Shown here in pieces: positions 8,670 to 23,600 of a stretch of 64,000 nucleotides of DNA (position 1 is the first letter of the stretch; every line of letters begins with the position of its first letter). The notes beneath the pieces are model-generated. The model was not told the origin of the DNA and made no database searches. It saw only the letters and a list, made by a program, of their open reading frames with translations. The translations under genes and the position numbers were made by a program. Source of the stretch: Aphrocallistes beatrix. Its lineage: Eukaryota; Porifera; Hexactinellida; Sceptrulophora; Aphrocallistidae. Location: positions 3,286,001-3,350,000 of the forward strand of contig OY725490.1 of assembly GCA_963281255.1 (NCBI GenBank). The letters run 5' to 3'.

Positions 8670-11600
8670 TTATGATGCAGGGAACTTGGTCAGATCGACT
8701 GTCACGGACTTGCTTGCAACTGACTGAGTATCCTANNNNNNNNNNNNNNNNNNNNNNNNNNNNNNNNNNNNNNNNNNNNNNNNNNNNNNNNNNNNNNNNN
8801 NNNNNNNNNNNNNNNNNNNNNNNNNNNNNNNNNNNNNNNNNNNNNNNNNNNNNNNNNNNNNNNNNNNNNNNNNNNNNNNNNNNNNNNNNNNNNNNNNNNN
8901 NNNNNNNNNNNNNNNNNNNNNNNNNNNNNNNNNNNAATGGGAGAGGAAACATAGAGGGCTTAAAGTGGTATGCAAACTTACATACAGTAAAACCTCGTTA
9001 TTACGAACACCAGGGCGAAATCTGTTCCTATTAATTAACCGGAGTTATTTACATGTAGTATTTTCCTCCGTAGGGGATAAAATATCTGTTCGTATTATCC
9101 GTGTTCGTCTTAACGAGGTTCTACTGTATTGTCCATAAATGGAAGTAACAAGAGGCAATTTGGGAGTTTTTGAATTATATTTCATAATATGAATAGTTAA
9201 AATTTACCTAATAGACAAGAATATGAATTTCCTGAAGGTAGATAGAAATCATTTTATGCTGTGAAGTTCAACAGTATTGGAGATAGATATTATTAACTAG
9301 TTCAGGCAAAAACTGGTTAAATTAAATTAATCAAATTGTTTTCAATGTTTTTTTATGCAAACAACAGTTATCAATTCACAAAAACTACTGAATTTATTGA
9401 ACCTTGTTTAACGACCGAATATCTAGATCTAGATGGCTATGAATAAGGGAGTGAAATGTTTTCGTAAATAATGAACTTGTTGAAAATAAAAAGATAAGGG
9501 AGGATTTTTTAGATTTACCGCTTTCCACTCACCTTGCTTATGTTTGTATTGTCTAGAGCGGCATCAATCTCGTCCAGCACAAAGAAAGGTGCAGGTTGAA
9601 AGCTAAAATATCCTTGCATAAATCTCTGTACGTAGACTTTCTGTGTGCATTCCAATCCAGTATCATACTGTGCAATCTCTTATTCTGACCGGATTAAGAC
9701 AGTCTTCCACTCTGTTCAATTTCAGTTATATCAGAATTTGGAAAAACATTTCCTGAAACCAGCTAGTTCGGTTAAATATACACTATCCTGGACGAAGGTA
9801 TTCTCAACCACCAAGAAAACCTCCATACAAATAGTATTAAAGTGGATCTATTCATAAAGGAATATGCACTCAAACTGTAATAAATTTTCTGTTTTTTATT
9901 TCAAATTCGTAAACTACACATCCGAATTACTCATTTTTGAAAGTTCCGACACAAAGACTTATTCACATGTAGAAAATTATCAATCTATCCCACATTGTGT
10001 CACTAATCACCATCATATATAATGGCCGTGACTAGAGAAGTAGCATCAGGTATCAAGGGTAGATATCTTAATAAGCTTGGGAGTTAGTACAATGCAATGC
10101 TGTTGAAGCTCACAATTATGATGAATTAGAATGTGTAGATTATGAATTTGAAATAAAAATGTCGGTCGACAGACCGATAGTGCAGCTCCAGGAAGTGACT
10201 CGAAGGAACATAAATTGTGAATATCGGAATATATCGGGAAATTTAAACAAAGCTTTGCAATGGTGGTGTTAAAATATGCATATAGCATACTTATAAAAAC
10301 CGGAAGTGATGAGATTTCGCGAAAAAATGTTGACGGTGCACATCTATACCATAAAAAGATCCTAGATGCGAAATTTGGTAAAAATCGGACTGTTAGATTT
10401 CACTGTAGCGCGCGTACGGACATACATACATACGGACGGACGAGATACTCCGTCCATGCCATAAGGCATCTCCCTATAGGAGCTGCACTAAAAATAGAGT
10501 ATTTCTTAAGGTTTGAGTGCACATTCCTTAATGAATAGACCCACTTTAATACTATTTGTATGGAGGTTTTCGTGGTGGTCGAATACTTAAGTCCGGGCAC
10601 TGCATACCTTGCTGTATAAAAATATAATTCCTAGCACCCTATCCTACAATGCGAGCACCTGTGTATTGAGAAAAGGAGAGCAAGAGCGGCCACTGTCTTC
10701 TCGCCCCCAGACAGGTTGTCCATCGGACGGTATCGCTTACCAGGAGCGACGCAGCTGTAACTAACCCCGTCAAGGTAGGGCTCCTAAACGAGTGCAGTGT
10801 TATATCACAGTTTTCTAAGGCATCTACATTACATACGTATTGATTATTGTCTCTACGTACAACTATCTCTTCCTCGAATTGCCCTCACGCATTGTTATCA
10901 TGTCCTTTTGCTCTGATAAGAAGCAACGCGGCGCCAGTATAATTTTCAATGCTCCTGTGAAACAATGCTAATTTTTTGGCGAACGTATCCGATATACGAT
11001 ATCTCTAAATAGCACTCTACCACAGCCACATTATATTATACTACATTATGAGTAGAAACATCCATGTCATTACATATCTGACACGGAATATATTTGAAAA
11101 TTGTTCCAATTGCTCTCTGGCTGCTCATGATCAAACATTAAAATATTTCTAGTCTCATTATTTCATTGAACAAGTGTCTATCCTACGTAAAGTCCTAGAT
11201 CATTCCATGCTACATCATTGGTACTATTAATTAAAACTTTGCTGTGAATCTAGTCTATTATCAGTTTAAATGTCATTAATTACCTCAGCATTTTCTTGAC
11301 CTAAAAAGGCTTGAGCGCTTGTATTATTCGATAATTCCTAAAAAAAGATGGAGTGTTAGTATTAGTAAAATAAGCAATTTTAAGTATTAACAACTCAATA
11401 CAAAACATGCATTATTAATTACTTCAAGTATGTTTCATGACATAGTACCTTGTAGATTGGATCAATCTGAGTTGAAACATGGTCGAAAGCAGCATTGAAA
11501 AGGTAGCACCTAATTAAAGTTACGAAATGAGACTTAGTCGAACATTCTTAATTAAACTAACATGTATATTATACAGTATTAATATTGATTATTTTGGATA

Positions 11601-14600
11601 CCTGCACGGTAGCGATGTTAACCTATATTTAGTCTAACAAGTATCTGTTCAAGTTGGTTATGGAATTAAGACGAATTATTAATACAAAAAGAGACATTCT
11701 ACAATGTCTGTTCTATGTCTGACAGCTAGTTTTGCAAGGTAATATAATATACGTATGTATGGTTCAAGTGCGTTTCTGTTTGTAACCTGATAGTTTGTTT
11801 TAACATCTCTATGATAATTAAATTCAAAAAGGATGCCAGCAATTTTAAGGCTAATATTTTCGAGAATACAGTTAATATGAAAATTCTGGGCTAGAATAAC
11901 AATCCTACGTTCGTCATTCTCAAGTTTTAATTAATTAACTAGTATGTACTGTAACCTTTTCTTCTTTATTTGTTCAAATTCAGCTTTTGCTTTCTTGGCT
12001 GAGATCCTGGCTGACTCGTGCTCAGCATTGACTTCATGCACTTTATTATCAACTAGGTCCAACCTAGAGAAATGCCAGCACACAAACACGTCTCACTTTA
12101 TTGTATCATGCGGTGTGTATACATTCATGTCAGGAGTAGCACCTAATGAGTTCTGCATGCAAATCATCGACTTTTCCAAGGTTTGGACTCGTCCTTCTTA
12201 AGATTTATAAACTATACCATCTACTAAATTATCTCCATCTAAATGCTATATAGTCCACAATCAAGACTAAAAAGACCTGAGATACCACCACCCATATCTA
12301 AGTATTCGAAAGGATGATCAATTGCTAGAAGCCAAACAATTGCAAAACTAAAAACCGAGGAATTGATACCTTCAAAAAGTCGAATAATTGCAACCCTTAG
12401 AGTCAATGATTTGCGTCCCCAAAAGAGATATAAGCGAAGATAAAACGGTGTCATGATCTTGTGGTTTTTATTCAAATTAACGCGCGTAGTTCCAAAATAA
12501 ATGAGTGATAGCGAACATTATTGTTGAAATGGCTGTACCATGGATTCATGAATGCTTGCGCTAGCTTACCTCTGTATCGCTCTCATATTCGGAGCTGATA
12601 TATTAGCAATCAGGGATTCCAATTTCGAAACTCTTTTCTTCAAATCTGATGCCTTCTCTTTCAAGTCAGCAGGATTGTCGATCTGTGCGGAGAATAAATA
12701 AATCCATTGTGTATAATAGGAAATTATTGCTGTATCCTGCCAAGGATAACAACAGACTATACAGTCAATGGAGAATTGCTTACCTCAGTCAAATTCTCGT
12801 TCAGTTCATTGAAATCTATCTTGATATTCAGTTCTTTGTTCAGTATGTGTTGCAGACTCTACAAGATGGAACAAAACTAGATGTAAGAATTTAGAAATGT
12901 TAAATTTTAGTTATTTACTTGATTGATAATTGATGTAAATAATCACATATAAATACACATATAGGCTTTAATTAACATATAAAATGATGAGTGTTAGATA
13001 CAGTTTATTTATTTTCTAAGTTTTGTACTTGGTTGATTGATCAGCATCTCAAAATTTAAATAAATTATCTAAACTATCAGCTCTAATCATTAAAAGTTAA
13101 GATTGTCTCCACCTGTGTTTGTGTCTGTGTCTGTGTCTGGCTAGTCGTAGAGGTCATGTCTACATCCATGTTTTCGTCCAGTGCTTCTTGCTGACTGCTT
13201 GGTAACTAAGCAGTGTTGTAAATGCAATACAAATCAAATGGAGACATTAGACTCATGACTGGAGGCTATTTTGAGAGAATATTTTCGACATTTCAGGTTA
13301 AATTAAGCGATTTTTCTCAAAATCTCGCCGTAATTTGGTCTAAAAAGATTGAGATTGGTAGCGATCGTAACGCTTCTGCAATGGTAAGGTGTCACTATGA
13401 GTAATTACACATATACCACGTCACTCACATCTGTATCGATTGACTCAATCTCTCCTTCGAGGAGTGGAAGCTTGATATCTTCAATCTATTTGAATGCATG
13501 TAAATCTAAGATAAAATATCGAATATATCTATGCATTCGTTCTTTTACTAATTTCAATGAAGATTCATATTAATTAAAGTTAAACCTCAGTGTAGAGGAC
13601 AAAATTGAAAAATACAAAATAAACCCACTTAAGGAATGAAATGAAGTTGAAATTTGAAGGTTTGTACCAAAACCCCCACCAAGCACCCTTTGGAGGCCCT
13701 TTTTACCTAAAATGCCCACTAGGCTTAATACTTAATTAAAAATTTGAAAAGTTCCAACCTCAAACCCTTCAAAAGGTATTCATTATATCAAAAGATATCG
13801 CTGCTCAAAAAGACGCAGCGTTGCAATTCAGGTTAAGGGATGCACTTCTAAAGCCCTTCAATACGAAATAAATAAATTTAGATGAACGCCTGGTTTACAA
13901 CGATTGTTTACAGAATTAAGCATTTGGTAATACGACTATATACGTACGTACTCGTCCAATTGAACAGCACTATACGCACATGTTGAATTGCTAAATTATC
14001 AAGCTGGATAATATGGACTGGAGCAGGGTTTCATTCAGGAGTATGCGGCGCGCCTACAGACGCGTAATTTTAAACCAATATAGATCTAGGCGCACGAAAA
14101 TTTTCCTACTCCTCCTATATCGTAATATTAAATGTATTGGCTAGACGCATGGAATTATTCAGAGGGATTTTTTTTTAGTATATCCTAGAAAAGACTGGAT
14201 GAAACCCTCGACTAGAGCCTCTACCATATAATATATACGAATATATACTCTACATCAGGGACGGAGAACATTTGAAATCTATGGGAAATTTTCTTGAGTT
14301 CTAGGGCTCAGCCCTAAAATTTGTATTGCGTCTCTGGGCCATCTTCGAATCCAGGGGGCTCGAGCCCCCTAGCCCTCCCGGGTCCGACGCCTATGCGCTA
14401 CATAATACATATGATAGAGCTGCATAAATAATGATTACTAAGATTAAATAAACTGACCTTGCAGTCCTTCAGAATGTTGTGCCTCTCAGCACGTTTGCTC
14501 TCCAACTCTGATTCCTGAATAGTTAAGTTCAAATATGCTAACTCATATCTTGTATTACAGTAAACTCAAGTTATAACAAATCCCTCGGACATCGATTCTA

Positions 14601-17600
14601 ATTCGTTATAATCGGAGTTTTGCTATGATCGAAGTGATTTGCATTATACTGCGACAAATAAAACAAAAATCCATTTCATTATTTCCGACTTTGTGATAAC
14701 GTGAGTTGAGTGAGTATTTCAGACAACAGTATGACCGTGTTTAATAGGAATGGAGTAATTGTTCTCCCCCTGGCCCCACAGCACCTGGTTAATTATCTGT
14801 TTGTGTACTGCAGCGATGTCCTTGGTAGTTTGTGTGAGAGACTTTCTGAGATCTTTGATTGAAGCTTCCTAAACAAAATATATTATCCGTAGAGTCGAAA
14901 TTATTAACAAGATAATCTAGTGTGAGGGTTAAGTTTATAAACATTTGTAACTGACGTGATCATCTATCTCCTTTTTCTTCTCTTCTTTCTCAGCTTTCTC
15001 CCCTTTCAACTCATCTTCCTTTCTATCAATTATCTAGGAGGATGAGTAGGCACGCAGATTAGTACTAATTCTCTCGAAATATCGTTCGTACAACACTCAC
15101 TTTTAGGCATTTCTTTTCCTCTTTTTTCAAAATTTCTATCGACTCTTCTTCGTTCTGTATCTGCTGAGAGAGCTTCGTCACGGTTTCTACAAATATATTA
15201 TTAAACACAAGTTACGTAATTAACTATAAATTACGATGTTACTGTATTGATAGAATTATGAATATGCACCTTCAGTTGATCTGTTCTTTTCATATTGTAA
15301 CTAAGAGAGAGTTCAGACCATTAATCTGGTAGTTATGAGCAGGGGCGGTCGCAGGAATTTATCAAGCCAAAGGTGAGACGGGGTCAAAGAAAAAAATCCG
15401 GGGGCCTTACTATGATTCGGCTTAGGTCGGTCCAATGAAATCCGGGACCGCAGAATCAAACTCGGAGCAAATGCCCTCCCCCCTTCCCCCATGGGAACGC
15501 CCAGGTATGAGTTGATTGAATGATCTAGGTTTACTGTAACTAAAATCTGCAATTACATCAGATGAAGTGTGGATACCTGGTTCTGAAGCCGAGAAATTTG
15601 ATTTGAAAATTCCAATTTCTTCTTAGATCTCTCTTGTTGAGAGCGTAATTCTTTCTCTTCGTATTGTCTAGATAATTCAATGAATTGGAATCAAATTTTG
15701 AATTCAATACTTTAAATCCCCTCATTGACAATGACTTTTGCTTGCTCATTTCCGGTTAAGCCATTTTGGGCGGGGAAGCCATAGAAATGTGGGGTCCAAG
15801 CTATAAATACGATGAACCCCAGGTCATTGATGGGTTTTAAGTATATGAAAATTGTACCACAAACAGCTGAGAGAATCGCAACACGCTATGAGTTTTATAT
15901 TCTGTTGCACTCATGCTTTCATCCAGGCGTACTGGGCGCGCCTAGAGGCGCGTATTTGATCCCATGGATCATAATTAGGCGTATCATTTAGGCGCGCGGC
16001 ATACGCCAACTTAGGTGCGTTGCATAAAACATATATAAAAATGCTATATAAAAATGAGTCTAGGCGCGTCGAAAAATGGTGACGTCCATTTAGGCGTATG
16101 ATTTTGGAAAGCTGGATGAAACCCTGGTTGCACTTATACTCACTAACCTGCTTCGTTATGCCACTTTCTAAAATTATTGCAAAATTTTCGGAAAAAGGTA
16201 TAATTCAAGTCTTAAATCTCGAAAAAATAATTAGTTGGCCGTGTTCAGTTAAAGTATATAACAGCTACGAATGTTTACCTTATGTTAGATACTCCAATCC
16301 TTCTACAGAAATCGCTGAACACCTAAAACAGAAAAAAAATAGCCTCTGAGTTCATTCACTAGCAAGGACACTACAGAACTGTCCTATAATTGTCTGAAAT
16401 TGGATTATATTCTAGAATACATATATCTTACGGATTAAACCAGGGATAAGAGAAAATTGATAGAATAAATAATCGTCTGATATTAAAATGCAAAATTATA
16501 AATACAGGGTCTTTCATTGATTACACAAAAGTAAATTACTTTCATTTCATTTGTGATCGAGATAATTTAGTTATTTTGGTTGCTTTTGAAAGGAAATCCT
16601 TTGACATTTATGAAAAACAATGAAGCAAACCGTTGGAATAAAAGTAAATTATTTCAAAACATCATTAATATGGGATAACTCATTTCCGATTTAGTCATTT
16701 TGGGCGGGTAAACCTTAGAAGTGTGGGGTAATCTTGAATACGACTGATTTTTATGGTAGAATTCCACCATCTTGATCTTCTTTTGTTTGTCATCTAGCTT
16801 GTCCATTTTGTTGTCACACAAATGTCAAAGGGTGTTAAACAACATCGTAAAAGGGGAAGATGATTAGTAAAATATTTACCTAGTAATTTCAAATTATTTT
16901 CGTGATACAATCGCTGAAACACCCTGTACAAGCTCTTAAGCCATTTTCTCAGAGCAATTTTAAGTACATTAAAGTGATATCATATATTAAAATTTGAATT
17001 TTACGCTTTCTGCTGGGATCGGTCAATTCGAAACATTTGGATGATTATAGAATGTTGTTGCAATCCTGCGTTGCTAATGAAATCATGTTTAAGAATTAGT
17101 CAATACGTGCGCGCATTCCGGATACTAAGTCGAAATATTTGCGAATCGGCAGGTCGAACTCTATAAAATGCAATCATAACCCACTATGGATATGGACACT
17201 TATACTACGTGTATATCAAATATATATAGTACAAGTATTATATATATAACAAGCGCGCTTCGCTTGCTTGCGCTGCGCGGCTTGCGGACACTTTGTGTCC
17301 GCAGAGTCGCCCTGCGGGCGCCTGGTGTTACTCAATCTAAACTATTTTGAATTTTTTTCCTTTATATATATATATATATATTGTAAACAAAGGTCAACGA
17401 ATAATTTTTCATATGGATCCGAAAATATGATATTCGAAATCTACACCCCTAAAAACCCCATGTCAACCGTTGGAAGCTAGTTTCTAGCCTATTTTTGTAA
17501 TTTGTTTACTTTTGTATCTATTGCAAACAAAAGTAAACAAATAATTTATCATATCGATCTGAAAATATGATATTCGGAATCTACACCCCTAAAAACCCCA

Positions 17601-20600
17601 TGTCAACCGTTGGAAGCTAGTTTCTAGCCTATTTTTGAGATTTGTTTACTTTATGTATCTATTGTAAACAAAAGTAAACAAATAATTTATCATATACATC
17701 TGAAAATATGATATTCGAAATCTACACCCCTGAAAACCCCATGTCAACCGTTGGAAGCTAGTCTCTAGCATTATTTTCAAAATTCATCAAATGGTGTGAA
17801 AATATGTATATAAAGGTGTGAAAATATGCACATAATTTTTTTTTATTGCTATACACTATAATACATTTAAGATATTAAACATAAGTTGTAGCTTTGGAGT
17901 ATTATTAATAATGACGATCTAATGGAGTGTCGTACAATAATTTCCATTGTGATAGTGCAGTCTTTTATTTAGTATAGAAAAGGTGTGAAAAATTGTTTTC
18001 CATTTTTTTTGCAGAGGTGTGAAAATTTCGCTTAGATCTTAGAACTTAATCGTAGATTCATCATTTGACACCTACGTGCCAATTTTCGTATCTCTACGAC
18101 TTGCCAATTCTTCAATCAATTCGGACAAACAAACAAACAAACAAAAAAAATCCTAGCATTTTAATATATAAGATATATATGCAATCGATTTTTTAGGTTC
18201 ATAGTTTGTTGTACTTTATGTGGTTTACGAATTTGAAAAAAAAGTATTTCTTACAGTTTGAGTACATATTCATTTATGAGTAGATCCACTTTAACACTAT
18301 TTGTATGTAGGTAGGTTTTCGTGGCGGTTGAATGCTTTTGTCTGGGTAGTGTATATATATACGAGTATATGCAAATCGATTTTCTAGATTCATAGTTTGT
18401 TGTACCTTATCGGTAGCCGTTATCAACTCTCTTACTATGACTCCTACTACTTACCGAATCTTCCACGTGATTAATTTGAATCTGGATATCATCAAGTTTG
18501 TTGCTTCTTTGCTCCATTCTTCCTCGGAGATTAGTTTCTTCTGGCTGCAGTAGCAATAAACAAAATACTTTATGATATCAATGTTAGTTTATACATTTCA
18601 TCTGCTTCATTGATGGAACTCGCCTCAATTTCAGCCAATCTCTGCTCTGTAGCTTCCAACTCCTGCTGATTGTGAGGCATCGCTTCATTGAACTAGACAC
18701 ACATTTATACAGATTTGAAATTTGGAGATTAGTTAGGGATCAAGGTAACATATCAATCAACCCTCCAGAGATACGCTCTTAATCTCAAACCCCTAAAATT
18801 TCAGAAATCGATAAATAACATTATAATATAACACAAGCACGCTTCGCTTGCTTGCGCTGCGCGGCTTGCGGACACTGCGTGTCCGCAGAGTCGCCCTGCG
18901 GGCGCCTGGAGTTACTCAATCTAACATATTTGGGAATTTTTCCTTTATATAAATATCGTAAACAAAGGTCAACGAATAATTTCTCATATGGATCCGAAAA
19001 TATAATATTCGAAATCTAGAGCACTAAAAATCCCATGTCAACCATTGGAAGCTAGTCTCTAACCCATTTTTGTAATTTGTTTACTTTATGTATCTATTGT
19101 AAACAAAGGTAAACAAATTGATCATCAATTTTACTCGAAAATGTGATATTCGAAATCAACACCCCTGAAAACCCCATGTCAACCGTTGAAAGCAAGTTTC
19201 TACCATATTTTTGAGATTTGTTTACTTTATGTATCTATTGTAAACAAAAGTAAACAAATAATTTATCATATAGATCTGAAAATATGATATTCGAGATCTA
19301 CGCCCCTGAAAACCCCATGTCAACCGTTGGAAGCTAGTCTCTAGCCTATTTTTGTAATTTGTTTACTTTATGTATCTATTGCAAACAAAAGTAAACAAAT
19401 AATTTATCATATAGATCTGAAAATATGATATTCGAAATCTGCACCCCTGAAAACCCCATGTCACCCGTTGGAAGCTAGTCTCTAGCCTATTTTTGTAATT
19501 TGTTTACTTTATGTATCTATTGCAAACAAAAGTAAACAAATAATTTATCATATAGATCTGAAAATATGATATTCGAAATCTACACCCCTGAAAACCCCAT
19601 GTCACCCGTTGGAAGCTAGTCTCTAGCCTATTTTTGTAATTTGTTTACTTTATGTATCTATTGCAAACAAAAGTAAACAAATAATTTATCATATAGATCT
19701 GAAAATATGATATTCGAAATCTACACCCCTGAAAACCCCATGTCACCCGTTGGAAGCTAGTCTCTAGCCTATTTTTGTAATTTGTTTACTTTATGTATCT
19801 ATTGCAAACAAAAGTAAACAAATAATTTATCATATAGATCTGAAAATATGATATTCGAAATCTACACCCCTGAAAACCCCATGTCACCCGTTGGAAGCTA
19901 GTCTCTAGCCTATTTTTGTAATTTGTTTACTTTATGTATCTATTGCAAACAAAGGTAAACAAATAATTTATCATATAGATCTGAAAATATGATATTCGAA
20001 AGCTACACCCCTGAAAACCCCATGTCACCCGTTGGAAGCTAGTCTCTAGCCTATTTTTGTAATTTGTTTACTTTATGTATCTATTGCAAACAAAGGTAAA
20101 CAAATAATTTATCATATAGATCTGAAAATATGATATTCGAAATCTACACCCCTGAAAACCCCATGTCACCCGTTGGAAGCTAGTCTCTAGCATTATTTTC
20201 AAAATTCATCAAATGGTGTGAAAATATGTATATAAAGGTGTGAAAATATGCACATAATCTTTTTTATTGCCATACACTATAATACATTTAAGATATCAAA
20301 CATAAGTTGTGGCTTTGAAGTATTAATAACAATGACAATCTATTTATTGTAGTGTCGTACTTGTACAATGATTTCTATTGTAATAGTGTAGTCATATGTT
20401 TTGTATAGAAAAGGTGTGAAAAATTGTTTTCCATTTTTTTTGCAGAGGTGTGGAAATTTCGCTTAGATCTTAGAACTTAATCCTAGATTCATCATTTGAC
20501 ACCTACATGCCAATTTTCGTATTTCTACGACTTGCCAATTCTTCAATCAATTCGGACAAACAAACAAACAAACAAACAAACAAATCCTAGCATTTTAATA

Positions 20601-23600
20601 TATAAGATACATGCCAACTTGAGCCATGATAAAAGCGGGACGCAGCTTGGAATTTCGCGGGACGTGGCGAGACGCAATAGAAAAGTAATTAAAAAATCGG
20701 GACATAATGGGGAAATTCATGTAAAAGCGGGACACTCGTGAAAATTGCTCAATAGAATAATAATAAAAGCGGGACGTCCCGCCAAAAACGGGATAGTTGG
20801 CATGTCTGATATAGGGTAAATTAGCTAATATTCGAAATTTTCACGCTCCTAAACACTTTCGGGCTTAAAATCAACGCCTAAAGGAGCGTCTTGTTCTCCT
20901 AGATAATCCCTTGTTAGGATTATATTAACAACTCTTAATCACAACGGTTTTTACAATTGTGAATTCCAATTCCATATCATTTTACTTACAGTAGTGTCTC
21001 TATCTTTCTGAGTGTACTTGAGTCTTGACTCCAGACCATATATTCTCGTCTCTAAGTCAGTCACGTTGGTCTCTTTCCTCTTCACTCGCGTCAGCTCTTT
21101 GAATTCTTCCATGTACTTCTCTTGATTCCGCTTCAGTACATCGATTTGCTTCAAACAGAAAGTAATTGAAATACTATTAATCAAATTTTGAAAATAAACC
21201 GATATCCCGACCAACCTTCTCATCCCATCTCTTAGCCTTGTGCTTAATCTCGCTAGCACCACCAGAAATAACTCCAGACTTGTTGAAGAGAGTTCCATCA
21301 AGCGACACCACCTTCTTCCTCTCCCTGTCTCCGCTCATGAACGCGATACTTCTCGCCTCTTCCATCGTATCGCACACGATAGCGCTGCCACATGCGAACT
21401 GTAGCGCTCTCTTTATCTCAGGCGGATCCCATTTGATAGCGTCAATCAGAAGCTTGCTTGTACCTCCTATTTTCCTACAGTGTTGTTATGATGTGAAATT
21501 CATTATAAACTGTGTATTAGGGGTGTCGACGAATCCTCGAATTCTAATACCCGGTTCTCGAATCCTTTGCCAAGCTAATACCCGAGTACCCGGGTATTTT
21601 TTTAAGTTTATAGAATACTTTTCAATATTCTTTTAATAAATGGTAAGATCATTCATTGTATAGACATTGAATCATGGATTTTTCAGCTTATGTAAGAAAG
21701 ACTCGTTTGCAAATTAACATAAACGACTCTATTTGTTGAATATAGTGAATTAAATATGTGAGAAATAAGAAAGAGGATCTTGACAGCCGGTCGGCTGTCA
21801 AGATCCTCTCCCGACTAGGGTTTAAAAAAGCTGATTACTTGAAATTTTTTTGGAGGTGTGGGTATGCATGTAGAAAATACAACATTTGGAATTTACACCC
21901 CTAAAAACCCCATGTTAACAGTTGAAAGTTAATCTCTAGCTATTTTTTGAATGTGTTTACTTTATGTATATATTGTAAATAGATGTAAACAAATATTTTA
22001 TCATATCATTTCGAAAATACGATATTCGAAATCTACACCTCTAAAAACCCCATGTCAACCGTTGGAAGCTAGTCTCTATCCTATTTTTCAAAATTTGTCA
22101 AATGGTGTGAAAATATGTATATAAAGGTGTGAAAATATACACATAACGTTTTGTATTGCTATACACTAAATCAAACTAAGATATCTACACAAGTTATTGC
22201 TTTGAAGTATTAATAATAATAGTCTATTGTACAGTCAGGGTCGCTTATTATGAACATTTGTTTATTATGAACTAACCGTGAAGCCATATACGCATATTGT
22301 ATAGAGGTGTGAAAATTTCGCCTTAGATCTTTGAACTTAATCGTAGATTCATCGTTTGACGTACACATACCAAGGAGATGTGTGAAGTCGTTATACTATT
22401 TAGTTCTTGGTCAATCCATAGATTGACTGGATTTATTGCATAGAGGTGCAAAAGTATTTTTTGCATTGTCAAAAAAATATATAGTTGCACATTGTCACCT
22501 TTATTATAATGAGAAATTTCAGCTTTTGGGCATAACTCTGCCATTATTGGTGATAAAAGGTTGGTCATTGAATTACAAGTGTCTAATAATATTCCCGACA
22601 TGATATTCCTAATATCAGCCATCAATTGTAACTCATTTTTATGTTATTACGTGATTATGACGCTCAAAATTATTTGACTAATATGCTTATAATCGAGTAT
22701 TATATGAAACAGCTATATGGTGATTGGTGAAAATAAAATTATATGGACAATCAATGACTAATACTTTTTCATTAAAGATACAAGATCCCATCAATGTAGG
22801 AGGAATTCGCCGTTTTTCATTACTGATGATGTATGGAAATATCCCAGACATATAAACCTGCTTGTAGGTCTACCATGTCCTACTTAATACACGACTATGT
22901 ATGTCGCCGAGACAGGCTAAAATGAGAGGAAACTTTGCCTCCTATCTTATCTAACTTTGTTTAGGGTATTCGGGTTTCGAGTGTCTGATCTGTCTTTTTT
23001 CTCATAAAAAAATTATCATTAGTCTCCAAACAATATTACTAATAGTAGTAGTACCTAAAATTACTGATCTAGTGTGAACCAGGGTCTATCACCAATAGAC
23101 AGTTTGCAAATGAAAATTTTACTCAATGGCTCATATAAATCAACAGTGTATATAAGTAGTATGTTTTGATAAAAGAGAATCCTGGATAGAGAATATTAGC
23201 CATAATTATCCAACTATTATTCTCATCTTTGCAGTAGCGTGTCCATAGTTGTTAGTAGCACATACAACATAATCCCCAGTATCCTCCGGACGAGCCTCCT
23301 CAATGAAAAGCGTGTTGCTTATGCGTCCTTCTAGCTTGACATCGTCTTTGTACCACTGGTAAAGACCAGCTCTCTCGAAATGCGCGGTGAGGGATACTCT
23401 CTTGCCTTTGTAGTATGCTCCTCCTAAAGGGACGCTCACTGCTTTAGGTCTCAGATCCTCAGTGTCGGTAGTATGTGCTGGATGAGGTGAGTGGCGTTTC
23501 TTCAACTCAATCCATCGCGTTGATTGAGATTGATTGGTAACTCGATCCGTAATCTGCAGTCGATAGAAGCCGAAATCTTCGTCTCTCACAGGGGCAAAAC

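Larger units (their letters stand above)
8670..10783 (-). other. SMC1A: SMC1 C-terminal ATPase head exons
   Basis: Exon 10659-10783 has the ABC signature ([20 protein letters not shown]). Exon 9533-9602 has Walker B with the D-loop ([15 protein letters not shown]). The last exon encodes [14 protein letters not shown] and the stop. Both neighbours of the missing segment are in phase 0, so the hidden exon or exons must be a multiple of three. Confidence 0.93.
11284..21148 (-). other. SMC1A: SMC1 C-terminal coiled-coil exons
   Basis: Seventeen short exons encode the returning coil ([46 protein letters not shown]) down to the start of the head ([21 protein letters not shown]). Exon 18624-18692 ends GAG|GCGAGT, so its intron uses a GC donor. 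Exon 13113-13205 encodes a low-complexity Thr-Gln tail matching the variable loop before the human GDSVSGSQ region. Confidence 0.9.

Noticed and set aside
10260..10538. 92-residue frame
   Set aside because: It lies entirely in a dispersed repeat that has another copy at 34085-34540 with a broken frame.
18692..20988. A missing SMC1 exon between 20990 and 18692
   Set aside because: Aligning [19 protein letters not shown] to the human coil gives the same spacing without a gap, so no exon is missing.
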